Assembly (NCBI RefSeq): GCF_044755465.1
Contig: NZ_JBIVRB010000003.1
Location: 248,001-312,000 of the forward strand
Length of the DNA stretch: 64,000 bases
Origin: Peterkaempfera sp044755465
Lineage (GTDB): Bacteria > Actinomycetota > Actinomycetes > Streptomycetales > Streptomycetaceae
Direction: 5' to 3'
Under the pieces are notes generated by a model. The model was not told where the DNA came from and did no database searches. It saw only the letters and a program-made list of their open reading frames with translations. Both the position numbers and the translations under genes were made by a program. This document shows positions 8,044 through 17,591 of the stretch, piece by piece. Numbering within the stretch: position 1 is the first letter of the stretch; each line of letters opens with the position of its first letter.

Positions 8044-8796
8044 GTGTACCCGACGCGTCCCCGCAGCTCCCTGCGTACCGCCGTGGTCTGGGAGGTGCTG
8101 CGCGAAGCCCTCGCCCGCCGGGGCGAGGAGTCGGCCGGGCCGGTGCTCGACGTACTGGACACCGGCGGCGGCACCGGCAACTTCGCGGTGCCCGTCGCCC
8201 GGCTGGGCCACCGCGTCACCGTGGTCGACCCCAGCCCTGACGCCCTGTTCGCCCTGGAGCGCCGCGCCGCCGAGGCCGGGGTCACCGACCTGGTCCGCGG
8301 CGTGCAGGGCGACACCCAGACCCTGGCCGACCTGGTCGAGCCCGGCAGCTTCGACGCGGTCCTGTGCCACGGCGTCCTGGAGGTCGTGGACGACCCGGCG
8401 GAGGCGCTGGGCAGCCTCACCGCGGTGCTGCGCAAGGGCGGCCTGGTCAGCCTGCTCGCGGCCAACCGCGACGGCGCCGTCCTCGCCCGCGCCCTGGCCG
8501 GACACTTCGCCGAGGCCCGCAACGCCCTGGAGGACACCTCCGGCCGCTGGGGCGCCGGCGACCCGATGCCGCGCCGCTTCACCCTCGACGAGCTCACCCG
8601 GCTCACCGGCGACGCCGGCCTGCGGGTGGTCTCGGTCCACGGCATCCGGGTCTTCGCGGACCTGGTCCCCGGCGTGCTGGTCGACACCGAGCCCGGCGCG
8701 GTGGAGGCACTGCTCAAGCTGGAGGAGGCCGCTGCCCAGCAGCCCGCCTTCCACTCCGTCGCCACCCAGCTGCACCTGCTCGCCGAGCTCCACTGA
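8044..8796 (+). CDS. Class I SAM-dependent methyltransferase
   Basis: A 250-residue protein. GTG 8044 is chosen because GAGGAG lies at 8031-8036; the frame is open further upstream but without a ribosome site. Motif I is VLDTGGGTGNFAVPVARLG, followed by the acidic cofactor-binding residue in VTVVDPSPDAL. FDAVLCHGVLEVVDDP fits motif IV of small-molecule methyltransferases. The C-terminal half has no obvious substrate clue. The gene follows dnaE2 after a 253-base gap that contains a possible -10 (TAAGGT, 8001-8006), so it may be transcribed separately. It precedes dinB by 102 bases. The substrate is unknown. Confidence 0.82.
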   Translation: MYPTRPRSSLRTAVVWEVLREALARRGEESAGPVLDVLDTGGGTGNFAVPVARLGHRVTVVDPSPDALFALERRAAEAGVTDLVRGVQGDTQTLADLVEPGSFDAVLCHGVLEVVDDPAEALGSLTAVLRKGGLVSLLAANRDGAVLARALAGHFAEARNALEDTSGRWGAGDPMPRRFTLDELTRLTGDAGLRVVSVHGIRVFADLVPGVLVDTEPGAVEALLKLEEAAAQQPAFHSVATQLHLLAELH

Positions 8797-8802
8797 CCGC
8801 AG

Positions 8803-8890
8803 CACCACCCGCACGGCCCGCACGAACCACACCACCCGCACGGCCCGCACGACCGGCACGGCCCGCACCAGCCGCACCACCCGCACGGCG
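8803..8890 (+). repeat. Degenerate CCGCACGGC/CCGCAC tandem repeats ahead of dinB
   Basis: The 102 bases between the methyltransferase stop and the dinB start are almost entirely short units such as CACCCGCACGGCCCGCAC, repeated with small changes. One forward frame would read as repeated His-Pro-His-Gly. No start or ribosome site supports translation, so it looks like a slippage-expanded spacer. Confidence 0.75.
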
Positions 8891-8898
8891 GTGGCGCC

Positions 8899-10212
8899 AT
8901 GACCGCCACCACCGTCCTGCTGGTGGACCTCGACGCGTTCTACGCCTCGGTGGAGCTGCGCCGCCGCCCCGAGCTGCACGGCCGCCCCGTGGTGGTGGCG
9001 GGCCCCGGGCCGCGCGGCGTGGTGCTGTCCGCGACGTACGACGCCCGCGCCTGCGGCGTGCACGCCGGACAGCCCACCGGCAGGGCCCGCCGGCTCTGCC
9101 CGCAGGCCGTACTGCTGCCGCCCGACCACGACGAGTACGCCCTCGCCTCCGCCGGGGTGATGGAGCTGCTGCACTCCCTCGCCCGCCGGGTGGAGCCGGT
9201 CTCGCTGGACGAGGCGTACCTCGACCTGGCCGGCGTCCCCGGCGACCCGCTGGACCTCGCCCGGAAGATCCGCGCCGGCATCGCCGCCGAGCAGGGCCTC
9301 ACCGCCTCGGTCGGCGTCGGCCCCAGCAAGCTGGTCGCCAAGCTGGCCGCCACCGCCGCCAAGCCGGACGGCCAGCGCGCGGTGCACCCGGCCCAGGTCG
9401 CGGAGTTCCTGCGCCCGCTGCCCGCCACCGGCCTGCCCGGCGTCGGTGAGCGCACCGCCGAGCTGCTGCACCGCTTCGGCCTGACCACGGTGGCCGACCT
9501 GGCCGACACCCCGCGCGCCACCCTGCGCCGGATGCTCGGCGCCGCCGCCGGCGACCAGCTGCACCGCCTCGCCCAGGGCGTCGACGAGCGGCCGGTGGTC
9601 CCGCACCGCGCCGAGCGCAGCCTGGGCGCCGAGCACACCTACCCCGCCGACACCGACGACCCGGAGACGGTCGAGCGCACCCTGCTGGCGTTGGCCGCCG
9701 CCACCGCCGCCCGGCTGCGGGCCGGCCGCCTGGCGGCCCGTACGGTCACCCTCAAGGTCCGCTTCGGCGCCACCGGCACCAGGGCGGACAGCAGCACGAT
9801 CACCCGCTCCCGGACGCTGCCCGAGCCGGTCGACCTGGCCCGCGACCTGTACGCGGCGGCCACCGCGCTCCACCGCGGCCTGCACCTCCAGCGGGCCCGG
9901 GTCCGCCTGGTGGGGGTGCGGGCGGAGGGCCTGGTGGCCGCCGCCGGGCGGGCCGTGCAGCCCGCTCTGGGCGAGCGCGAGCACGGCTGGCGGGAGGTGG
10001 AGGCGGCGGTGGACGAGGTCAGCCGCCGGTTCGGTGACGGCGCCGTCCGCCCCGCCAGTCTCATCGGCCGCGCGGGTACCGGGGCGTCCGGCCGCCCGGC
10101 CGGGCACTCGGGCCGGGGGCCGACCGTTGGAAGGACGGCAGGAGACCCCACGGGGGAGTGGTCCAACGCACCTGCCGTTGACTTCTCCACAAGAGGTCGG
10201 CGGACCGTATGA
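8899..10212 (+). CDS. dinB: DNA polymerase IV (Y-family, DinB)
   Basis: A 437-residue Y-family polymerase from ATG 8899. The catalytic residues are intact: VDLDAFYASVE at the N-terminus, with the steric-gate Phe/Tyr pair, and SLDEAYLDLAG with the paired Asp-Glu near residue 105. The dNTP-contacting YDAR and the SVGVGPSKLVAKLAA helix are present. Intact acids separate it from ImuB, the catalytically dead partner of DnaE2. A little-finger domain follows (RTVTLKVRFG). The C-terminal 60 residues are Gly/Pro/Arg-rich, and I see no QLxLF-type clamp-binding peptide. The enzyme extends mismatched or lesion-containing termini. The ribosome site is weak (CGGTGG) and the repeat spacer precedes the start. 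Confidence 0.92.
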   Translation: MTATTVLLVDLDAFYASVELRRRPELHGRPVVVAGPGPRGVVLSATYDARACGVHAGQPTGRARRLCPQAVLLPPDHDEYALASAGVMELLHSLARRVEPVSLDEAYLDLAGVPGDPLDLARKIRAGIAAEQGLTASVGVGPSKLVAKLAATAAKPDGQRAVHPAQVAEFLRPLPATGLPGVGERTAELLHRFGLTTVADLADTPRATLRRMLGAAAGDQLHRLAQGVDERPVVPHRAERSLGAEHTYPADTDDPETVERTLLALAAATAARLRAGRLAARTVTLKVRFGATGTRADSSTITRSRTLPEPVDLARDLYAAATALHRGLHLQRARVRLVGVRAEGLVAAAGRAVQPALGEREHGWREVEAAVDEVSRRFGDGAVRPASLIGRAGTGASGRPAGHSGRGPTVGRTAGDPTGEWSNAPAVDFSTRGRRTV

Positions 10213-10337
10213 TCTGGGTAAAGCAACGAAGCATGACAGCCAGGTGCATGGGGCATATGGACCACATCGGGGCCCGGATGGCATGGCGGAGTGGCAACCG
10301 TCGGGAACCGCGCTGTGGCTGTGGGCAATGGGGTGGG

Positions 10338-10366
10338 TTCCGCGGAGGCTGCTCCCTGCCTATCCT
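10338..10366 (+). promoter_or_regulatory. Candidate promoter of the DUF3040 gene
   Basis: TTCCGC (10338-10343) and TATCCT (10361-10366) have a 17-base spacer and lie about 70 bases before the GTG start. A second -10-like TATGAT overlaps the dinB stop (10208-10213) without a good -35. Neither is more than a visual match. Confidence 0.3.
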
Positions 10367-10434
10367 GAAGGGGCTCGCCGCCCCACCAGGGGTGGCGCCG
10401 GTCGCCCCCCGCGACCGATGAGTAGGAGGACTCC

Positions 10435-10821
10435 GTGCCGCTCTCGGAGCACGAGCAGCGACTGCTTGAGCAGATGGAGCGAGCGCTGTACGCCGAAGAT
10501 CCCAAGTTCGCGACAGCGCTTGAGGGAACCGGCCTGCGCACCTACACCCGTCGGCGCGTCTATCAGGCCGTCGCGGGGTTCGTGGTGGGCGTCGGCCTCC
10601 TGATGGGGGGCATGGTCGCCCAGCTCATCTGGGTGAGCGTGGTCGGCTTCCTGGTCATGTTGGGCTGCGCGCTGCTCGCCGTCACCGGCTGGAGGCGCGC
10701 ACCGCGCGGCGGAGGCAGCGGCACCGCCCGATCCGCCTCCGTCCCACCCCGGCGCGCCGGGGTGATGGACCGTATCGAGCAGCGCTGGCAGCGCCGCAGG
10801 GACGAGCAGCAGGGTTCCTGA
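10435..10821 (+). CDS. DUF3040 domain membrane protein
   Basis: A 128-residue protein starting at GTG 10435, six bases after a perfect AGGAGG. The N-terminus MPLSEHEQRLLEQMERALY is the hallmark of DUF3040. It is followed by AEDPKFATALEG, two adjacent transmembrane segments (about residues 45-62 and 65-84) and a basic tail (RIEQRWQRRRDEQQ). DUF3040 proteins are small actinobacterial membrane proteins without a proven activity. Its place beside the dcw cluster suggests a link to envelope or division, but that is only inference. It converges on the transglutaminase gene, with a strong hairpin between them. Confidence 0.88.
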   Translation: MPLSEHEQRLLEQMERALYAEDPKFATALEGTGLRTYTRRRVYQAVAGFVVGVGLLMGGMVAQLIWVSVVGFLVMLGCALLAVTGWRRAPRGGGSGTARSASVPPRRAGVMDRIEQRWQRRRDEQQGS

Positions 10822-10868
10822 CGGCGGCGGCCGCCGACCGGGTCGACCGTGACGCGGCGCAGAGCGTG

Positions 10869-10917
10869 GTGAAGGCGGTGGGCGGACAGATACTCTCTGT
10901 CCGCCCACCGCCTTCAC
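10869..10917. terminator. Perfect 22-bp hairpin, bidirectional terminator
   Basis: Arms 10869-10890 and 10896-10917 are exact reverse complements over 22 bases with the five-base loop TACTC. The hairpin sits between the convergent DUF3040 and transglutaminase genes. There is no clear U-tract, as is common for terminators in GC-rich actinobacteria. Confidence 0.85.
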
Positions 10918-10918
10918 A

Positions 10919-11009
10919 TGTCCTGCACAGTCATCTGTCCTGCACCGTCATCTGTCCCGCACAGTCACCCGCCGGGTCAGCCCCGCACCCGCCGGGTCAG
11001 CCCCGGCCG
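10919..11009. repeat. Tandem 17-bp (x3) and 20-bp (x2) repeats
   Basis: Three 17-base units of the form TGTCCTGCACAGTCATC run from 10919 to 10969 with one or two changes each. They are followed by two 20-base units CGCCGGGTCAGCCCCGCACC (10970-10989, 10990-11009). The second 20-mer spans the stop codon of the transglutaminase gene on the minus strand. Confidence 0.85.
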
Positions 11010-13390
11010 CGCCCCCGCCGCAGCCGCCCGGCCCCGGCGACGACCCGCCGCCGCACCGCCCACAGCGCGCCGCGCACCGCCGTGCGACCGGCCTCCAGCC
11101 CGTCGGCCAGCCGCCAGGCCAGCCGGACCGACGAGGGGGGCAGCAGCACCGCCCGCACCCTGACCCACCGGCCGACCGACGCCCGCAGGCCCTCGCTGGC
11201 GGTGCGCACATCACTGCCGAGCCGCGCGGACGCCCCCGAGGTACGGGCGTACAGCATCCGCTCGGTGGCCAGCGCCACCCGCCCGGCCGCCTCCAGCGGC
11301 TCGCCGTCCAGCCCGGCCACCGTCGTGATCCGGGAGACCGTACGGCGCGGGGTCTCCGCCTCGTCCGGCGCGATGCCCAGATCCCACGCCGAGTCCACCA
11401 GCTCCTGCCAGGCGGCCAGCACCTGCGCGTCCGTCAGCTCCACCGGCCCGGACCCGCCGCCCGCCGCCGGGCGCAGCCGGACCCGGCGCTGCCTGGCCCG
11501 CCAGAGCATCGGTATCAGCAGCAGCACCACCAGCAGCACACCGGCGCCGATCCCCACCAGCACCCCGACCGCCGGCCATGACGACTTCCGCTCCACGGCC
11601 ACCTGCACCGTGGTCTGCGGGCTGTCGCAGCCGTCCGCCGCACAGGACGTGTCGGGGCTGGGTGCGGCCGTCGGCCGCACCGTCGGCTCGGGGGTCGGCT
11701 GCTGCTCGGTGCCGTCCGGCCCGGTCTTCTGCTCCTGCTCGGTGTACGCGGGGGCGGTGCCCCGGGCCGGAGTGGGCTCGAAGCGCAGCCAGCCCGCCCC
11801 CTCGAAGTACAGCTCGGGCCAGGCGTGGGCGTCCTTGGTGCCCACCGCCCAGCTGCCGTCGAACTGCTGGGTGCCCGAGGTGAAGCCGACCGCGACCCGC
11901 GCCGGGATGCCCAGCACCCGGGCCATCGCCGCCATGGTGGCGGAGAAGTGCACGCAGAAGCCCTGCTTGTCCTGGAGGAACTGGACGATGGCGTTGGAGC
12001 CGGTACCGGCCCGCACCTCGGTGTTGTAGCTGAACTCACCCGACGTCGCGAACCAGTTCTGCAACGCCACCGCCTTGTCGTACGGGGTGGCGGCGTCCCG
12101 GGTCACCGCCAGCGCGGTGCTGCGCACCACGGCCGGGAGGTCGGCGGGCAGCCTGAGGTAGCGCGCCCGGATGTCCTCCGGCGCCACGGGCGCGGCCCGC
12201 AACTGCTCAGCGGTGGGCTCCACGTCCAGGCTCCGCACGGTGTACGTCAGGCCGAGCGTCTTCTGCCCCTTGTCACCGACCAGGGTGCGGCTGCCGGGCT
12301 CGAACCGCCAGTCGCCGGGGACGTCCACCGCAGAGGCCGGATACGGCATGGGCAGCCAGTCCTGGCTCAGATGGCCGCCGATGACGATCCGGGTCGACAC
12401 ATCCGCGCGGGGGGTGGCCGTGGACAGCCCGGCGGGCTGCGGCAGCACGGACGGGACGTCCTCGACCTTCTGCTGGGAGGGCTTCCAGTCGACGCCGTTG
12501 AAGTCGTCCGACACCCCGATCCGGAGGTACATGTCCCCGGCGTGCTTGGAGGTGGTGGTGTACCGCAGCTGCTCGATGTTGTCCGGGCGGTTCAGGTCCG
12601 ACTGGAGCGAGACCACCGGGTTGACGGCGGTGATCGTCCCGCCGCCGCCCCCGTGGTGGCCCAGCTCCCTGCCGAGGATGCCGTCGCCCAGCTTGGGCAG
12701 CAGCAGCGGCACCAGCAGCGCGACCGCCAGCGCCAGCACCCCGATCCGGTGGCCGCCCCTGGTGAGCGGCGCCGACCCGCCGCCGAAGCGCCCGGCGCCC
12801 TGGAAGACCCGCCCCCAGCGGGAGAGCCGGTCCTGGCCCTCCGCGTACAGCACCGTCAGATAGCCGCCCGCCGCCAGCAGGAACCACAGCCACGCCAGGT
12901 CGCCGTCGCCCAGCCCGGTGCCCACCGAGTACAGCGCCAGCAGCGGCAGCCCCGCCAGCGCCGCCCGCCGGTAGGTGACCGCCAGGGTGTCCACGATCAG
13001 CGCCACCAGCGCCACCGAGCCGACCAGGATCAGCCGCAGCCCGGGGGTGTCGGGGGCCGGGGTGCCATAGCTGTTGATGTCGTCGAGGCCGCTGCGCAGC
13101 AGCCGGACCAGCTGATCGAGCGTCGCCGGGCCCGGGATCACCCCGGCGAGCTGCGCGCCGCGGACGAAGTCCAGCAGCAGCAGGTAGGCCAGCACCAGCA
13201 GTTGGACCACCGGCGCCAGCGAGCGGGGCAGCGGCAGCCGCCGCACCAGCGCTCCGGCCCCCGCCGTGGCCACCACCAGGACGGCCGCGTGCAGCAGCCA
13301 GCCCGCCGAGCTGAGCAGCGGCACCAGGCAGAACGCCACCAGCATCACGGCCGCCGCCGAGCACAGCGTCAGCCGGGTACGGCCTGTCAT
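10997..13390 (-). CDS. Transglutaminase-like membrane protein (TgpA/DUF3488 type)
   Basis: A 797-residue protein whose ATG 13390 overlaps the DUF58 stop as ATGA, with a GGAGAGGGGGG ribosome site. The N-terminal third has about six hydrophobic segments. The extracytoplasmic part contains a transglutaminase core with the catalytic Cys in KQGFCVHFSATMAAMARVLG, the His in GTKDAHAWPELYFEG and the acidic residue in RFEPTPARG. A further transmembrane helix (VGVLVGIGAGVLLVVLLLIP) and a cytoplasmic DUF4129-like tail follow. It forms an operon with DUF58 and MoxR, a common trio in actinobacteria. The substrate is unknown; protein or peptidoglycan-peptide processing at the cell surface is possible. Confidence 0.88.
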   Translation of the reverse strand: MTGRTRLTLCSAAAVMLVAFCLVPLLSSAGWLLHAAVLVVATAGAGALVRRLPLPRSLAPVVQLLVLAYLLLLDFVRGAQLAGVIPGPATLDQLVRLLRSGLDDINSYGTPAPDTPGLRLILVGSVALVALIVDTLAVTYRRAALAGLPLLALYSVGTGLGDGDLAWLWFLLAAGGYLTVLYAEGQDRLSRWGRVFQGAGRFGGGSAPLTRGGHRIGVLALAVALLVPLLLPKLGDGILGRELGHHGGGGGTITAVNPVVSLQSDLNRPDNIEQLRYTTTSKHAGDMYLRIGVSDDFNGVDWKPSQQKVEDVPSVLPQPAGLSTATPRADVSTRIVIGGHLSQDWLPMPYPASAVDVPGDWRFEPGSRTLVGDKGQKTLGLTYTVRSLDVEPTAEQLRAAPVAPEDIRARYLRLPADLPAVVRSTALAVTRDAATPYDKAVALQNWFATSGEFSYNTEVRAGTGSNAIVQFLQDKQGFCVHFSATMAAMARVLGIPARVAVGFTSGTQQFDGSWAVGTKDAHAWPELYFEGAGWLRFEPTPARGTAPAYTEQEQKTGPDGTEQQPTPEPTVRPTAAPSPDTSCAADGCDSPQTTVQVAVERKSSWPAVGVLVGIGAGVLLVVLLLIPMLWRARQRRVRLRPAAGGGSGPVELTDAQVLAAWQELVDSAWDLGIAPDEAETPRRTVSRITTVAGLDGEPLEAAGRVALATERMLYARTSGASARLGSDVRTASEGLRASVGRWVRVRAVLLPPSSVRLAWRLADGLEAGRTAVRGALWAVRRRVVAGAGRLRRGRGRG

Positions 13391-14805
13391 ACCGGACCCC
13401 CCTCTCCGTCCGTCCGCCGCTCTCTGCCCGTACGTGGTTCTCCGCCCGTACGGGGCGCCGAGCCGCCGGCGAAGCTCGGTATGGACCCGCCCGGGGCCGG
13501 GCCCGGCCGGGCGTTCCGGTCGGCCTGCCGCCACAGCGCCGCCGCCGAGTCCCCGGCGTGGGCCCGCAGCACGGTCCAGCCGGACTCGCGCAGCAGCCGC
13601 TCCTGGGCGGAGCTCTGCGCCGGATCGACGCCCGGCAGCAGCTGCCGCAGGCCCGACCAGCTCTCGGTGTCCAGCAGGAAGGCCACCGCGGCGCCGGTCC
13701 GGCGGCGCAGCCGGCCCAGCCGGGCCGCCTGCTCCTCGTCCAGCGAGCCCAGGACGGCGACCACCAGGCCCTCACCGCCGAGCCGCAGCACCTCCTCGGC
13801 CCGCGACAGCCCGTCGCCGTCGGACAGCTGCGTCACCGCGAGGGTGTCCAGCACCAGCCCGGCCACCTCCGACGCCGGGCCGCCGCTCTCCCCGGCACCC
13901 GCAGCGGGCACCGAGGCGCCGGTGTCGGTGAGCAGCCGCACCGCGTAGCCGCGCTCCAGCAGATGGACCGCCACCGAGGCGGCCGTGGTGATCGCCCACT
14001 CGAAGGAGGAGGCCGGGCCGACGCCCAGGTGGCCGCCCGCCCGGGTGTCCAGCAGCACGGTGGCCCGGGAGCGCAGCGGCTGCTCCTCGCGGCGCACCAT
14101 CAGCTCGCCGTACCGGGCGGTGGACTTCCAGTGCACCCGCCGCAGGTCGTCGCCGTGCCGGTAGCCGCGCGGGATCACATCGTCCTCGCCGGCCACCGCC
14201 ACCACCCGGGAGTGGTTGTCGCCGTAGCCGGTCCACTCGCCGGCCAGCCTGATCGGCGGCAGCGGCTGCACCTTGGGCACCACGGTGAGCATGTCGGAGG
14301 AGGTGAAGGCCCGGGTCAGCTCGCACATCCCGAACGGGTCGGACAGCCGCAGCTGGAGCGGCCCCAGCGGATAGCGGCCGCGCAGGTCCGAGCGGACCCG
14401 GTAGGAGACCTCCCGGTGGCCGTGCGGCTCCACCCGGTCCAGGACGAAGCGCGGGCGCGGCCCGAGCACGTACGGCACCCGGTCCTCCAGCATCAGCAGC
14501 CCGGTGGGCACCCGCGAGACGTTGTCCACCCGCAGCTGCACCCGCGCCTCCTGCCCGGCCGGCACCCGGTGCGGGGTGAGCCGGCGGCCGCTGGCCACCC
14601 GGTAGCGGGTGCGCAGCAGCAGGACGGCGGCGGCCGGCGGCAGCAGGGCCAGCAGGATGCCGACCCGCAACAGCGCGTCCTGGCCGAGGAAGTAGGCGCA
14701 CAGTACGGCGGTCAGCCCCGCGGCCAGGAAGGAGCGGCCCCGGGTGGTCAGCCCGCGCAGGCCGGTACGCAGCCCCGACGGGCCCTCCGCCCCCTTCCGC
14801 GTCAC
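13387..14805 (-). CDS. DUF58 domain protein
   Basis: A 472-residue protein starting at GTG 14805, one base after the MoxR stop. Two hydrophobic helices near residues 26-62 are followed by a beta-rich segment and the diagnostic DUF58 region GYRHGDDLRRVHWKSTAR, then a von Willebrand A-like fold beginning ATVLLDTRAGG. DUF58 proteins are usually encoded between a MoxR ATPase and a transglutaminase, as here, and are thought to act with the ATPase on a membrane-associated target. The gene overlaps the next one by four bases, so translation is probably coupled. Confidence 0.9.
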   Translation of the reverse strand: MTRKGAEGPSGLRTGLRGLTTRGRSFLAAGLTAVLCAYFLGQDALLRVGILLALLPPAAAVLLLRTRYRVASGRRLTPHRVPAGQEARVQLRVDNVSRVPTGLLMLEDRVPYVLGPRPRFVLDRVEPHGHREVSYRVRSDLRGRYPLGPLQLRLSDPFGMCELTRAFTSSDMLTVVPKVQPLPPIRLAGEWTGYGDNHSRVVAVAGEDDVIPRGYRHGDDLRRVHWKSTARYGELMVRREEQPLRSRATVLLDTRAGGHLGVGPASSFEWAITTAASVAVHLLERGYAVRLLTDTGASVPAAGAGESGGPASEVAGLVLDTLAVTQLSDGDGLSRAEEVLRLGGEGLVVAVLGSLDEEQAARLGRLRRRTGAAVAFLLDTESWSGLRQLLPGVDPAQSSAQERLLRESGWTVLRAHAGDSAAALWRQADRNARPGPAPGGSIPSFAGGSAPRTGGEPRTGRERRTDGEGGPV

Positions 14806-14806
14806 C

Positions 14807-15892
<1,086 letters not shown>

Positions 15893-16161
15893 CCGCTGCT
15901 CCTCGGCCCATCCTGTCGGCCGCCCCACACCCCGAAGCGGCCCCTCCACCCCGAATTACGCGCCCCCCGCCGGATCGGTTCCTTAGGGACCGCCAGCTCG
16001 GCTGCGGTACGCGGACAGACCGCCCCAGGTGGTGCGGGGCCCAGGTCTGCTCCACGCATTCTTCCTGGATCGGTGCCACAAGTCACTTGGCCGGGCGACA
16101 CGCGCTGTTTGCCCCGGTTGGGGGCCGGGAGGGGGGAGGGGGAAGGGAGGAGTGGGCGGGC

Positions 16162-16656
16162 TCAGCGGGCGGCGCCGAAGTCCTGCGTCCAGTAGTCGCC
16201 GGGCTCGGCCAGGCCGATGCCGGTCTGCGCGTATCCGCAGTCCAGGATGTTCTCCCGGTGGCCGGGGCTGGTCATCCACGCGTCCACCACGCCCCGGGCG
16301 GTGCGGAAGCCCTGGGCGACGTTCTCGCCCCACGCCAGGGCGCGGTAGCCGGTGTCCCTGATCCGGTCCACCGGCTGCGAACCGTCCGAGCCCAGGTGCG
16401 ACATCCAGTGGCGGTACGCCATGTCCCGGCTGTGCTGCCGGGCGGACTCGCTCAGCCGCCGGTCCAGGGTCAGCGGGCGGCAACCGGCCTCCCGCCGCTC
16501 ACCGTTGACCAGGGCCAGCACCCGGGCCGTCGCGTCCTTGGCACCCCCGCCACGCCCCCGGGCCGACGCCGGCCCGGCCGACCCGGCCAGGACCAGCAGG
16601 CAGGCGGCCGCAGCGGCGGCGCTCCGGCGGTGGACGATGCTGCGCTGCTTCCCCAC
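16162..16656 (-). CDS. Secreted CAP (SCP/PR1-like) domain protein
   Basis: A 164-residue protein read from GTG 16656, with GAGG seven bases upstream. A basic start (GKQRSIVHRRS), a hydrophobic core and PASARG form a Sec signal peptide. The mature part has CAP motifs in order: LVNGERREAGCRPL, SARQHSRDMAYRHWMSH, GENVAQGF, WMTSPGHRENIL and YWTQDFG. The two conserved His and the Glu of the CAP cavity are present. Bacterial CAP proteins are secreted and mostly of unknown activity. The gene stands alone between the MoxR operon and the repeat-rich region. A longer frame to 16749 is possible, but its added residues are low-complexity. Confidence 0.85.
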   Translation of the reverse strand: MGKQRSIVHRRSAAAAAACLLVLAGSAGPASARGRGGGAKDATARVLALVNGERREAGCRPLTLDRRLSESARQHSRDMAYRHWMSHLGSDGSQPVDRIRDTGYRALAWGENVAQGFRTARGVVDAWMTSPGHRENILDCGYAQTGIGLAEPGDYWTQDFGAAR

Positions 16657-16887
16657 GGCTGACCTCACTCGCTGTACGGAACGACCACTCTCACCCGCTC
16701 CCGATCTCCCGTCCCACCACCCCCAACCCACCCCACCCCCCGCCATCACCCATCAAGCCGACGCATTCCCCCCACCTGGAGCCCCCACCACCCCCGAGCC
16801 GCGCGCCTGCGGCCCCCCGTCAGTGCCGCGAGAAACCCCACCCCCACGTAGCCCACCGATCCGACCGTTCCGACCTCCTGGGGTGGT

Positions 16888-17402
16888 GGCTGTGGGTGGC
16901 TGAGCGGCCGAGGGGTCCCCCGGTCAGGGGCGCGAGGAACCCATCACTCAGGTAGCGCGCTGATCCGACCGTTCCGACCTCTAGGGGTGGTGGTTGCGGT
17001 GGTCAGCGGCCGAGGGGTCCCCCGGTCAGGGGCGCGAGGAACTGCGCGAGGAACCCACCACTCAGGTAGCGCGCCGGTCCGACCGTTGTTGCTCTCTGGG
17101 TGGTGGGTGGTTGGCCGCGCAGTTCCTCGCGCCCCTGGGGGCTGTGGGTGGCTGAGCGGCCGAGGGGTCCCCCGGTCAGGGGCGCGAGGAACTGCGCGAG
17201 GAACCCATCACTCAGGTAGCGCGCCGATCCGACCGTTCCGACCTCCTGGGGTGGTGGTTGCGGTGGTCAGCGGCCGAGGGTCCCCCGGTCAGGGGCGCGA
17301 GGAACTGCGCGAGGAACCCACCACTCACGTAGCGCGCCGGTCCGACCGTTGTTGCTCTTTGGGTGGTGGGTGGTTGGCCGCGCAGTTCCTCGCGCCCCTG
17401 GG
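16888..17402. repeat. Tandem duplication of about 252 bp carrying AGGGGCGCGAGGAAC hairpin elements
   Basis: The segment starting GGCTGTGGGTGGCTGAGCGG at 16888 recurs at 17140, near-identical for about 250-263 bases. The second copy carries an extra 12-base TGCGCGAGGAAC. Forward elements lie at 16925, 17027, 17177 and 17290, and inverted ones at 17117-17137 and 17380-17400, so each unit can fold into a long hairpin. A partial third copy precedes it (from about 16846). Confidence 0.85.
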
Positions 17403-17563
17403 GGGCCGTGCGTGGCTGAGCGGCCAGGGGCACGCCCGTGGGCCGTACGGGTGGTCCCCGCCGCCGCCGGAGCCCCGCCGTACGGCCGCCGATTCCCGCC
17501 CGCCCGCGCTGAGCTGGCCTTTCGCGGGCCCGCCCGCCGTCGCCCCGGGGAAATCGCGGGCGA

Positions 17564-17591
17564 TTGACCGGGCCGGGCCGTGGAGTAGAGT
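17564..17591 (+). promoter_or_regulatory. Candidate HrdB-type promoter for the dcw operon
   Basis: TTGACC (17564-17569) and TAGAGT (17586-17591) with a 16-base spacer closely match the vegetative Streptomyces consensus. Transcription would start near 17598, leaving a leader of about 370 bases before rsmH. Confidence 0.6.

Noticed and set aside
8797..8898. His-Pro-His-Gly repeat peptide ahead of dinB
   Set aside because: No start codon with a ribosome site in that frame; it is better seen as a DNA repeat.
4218..8912. A 1564-codon open frame on the minus strand
   Set aside because: It lies antisense to dnaE2 and the methyltransferase and reads as Gly/Gln/Val/Arg-rich low-complexity protein. 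It is a by-product of extreme GC codon bias.
10209..10421. 70-codon plus frame between dinB and the DUF3040 gene
   Set aside because: It overlaps the dinB stop and the promoter region, has no ribosome site and an odd Trp/Gly/Arg composition.
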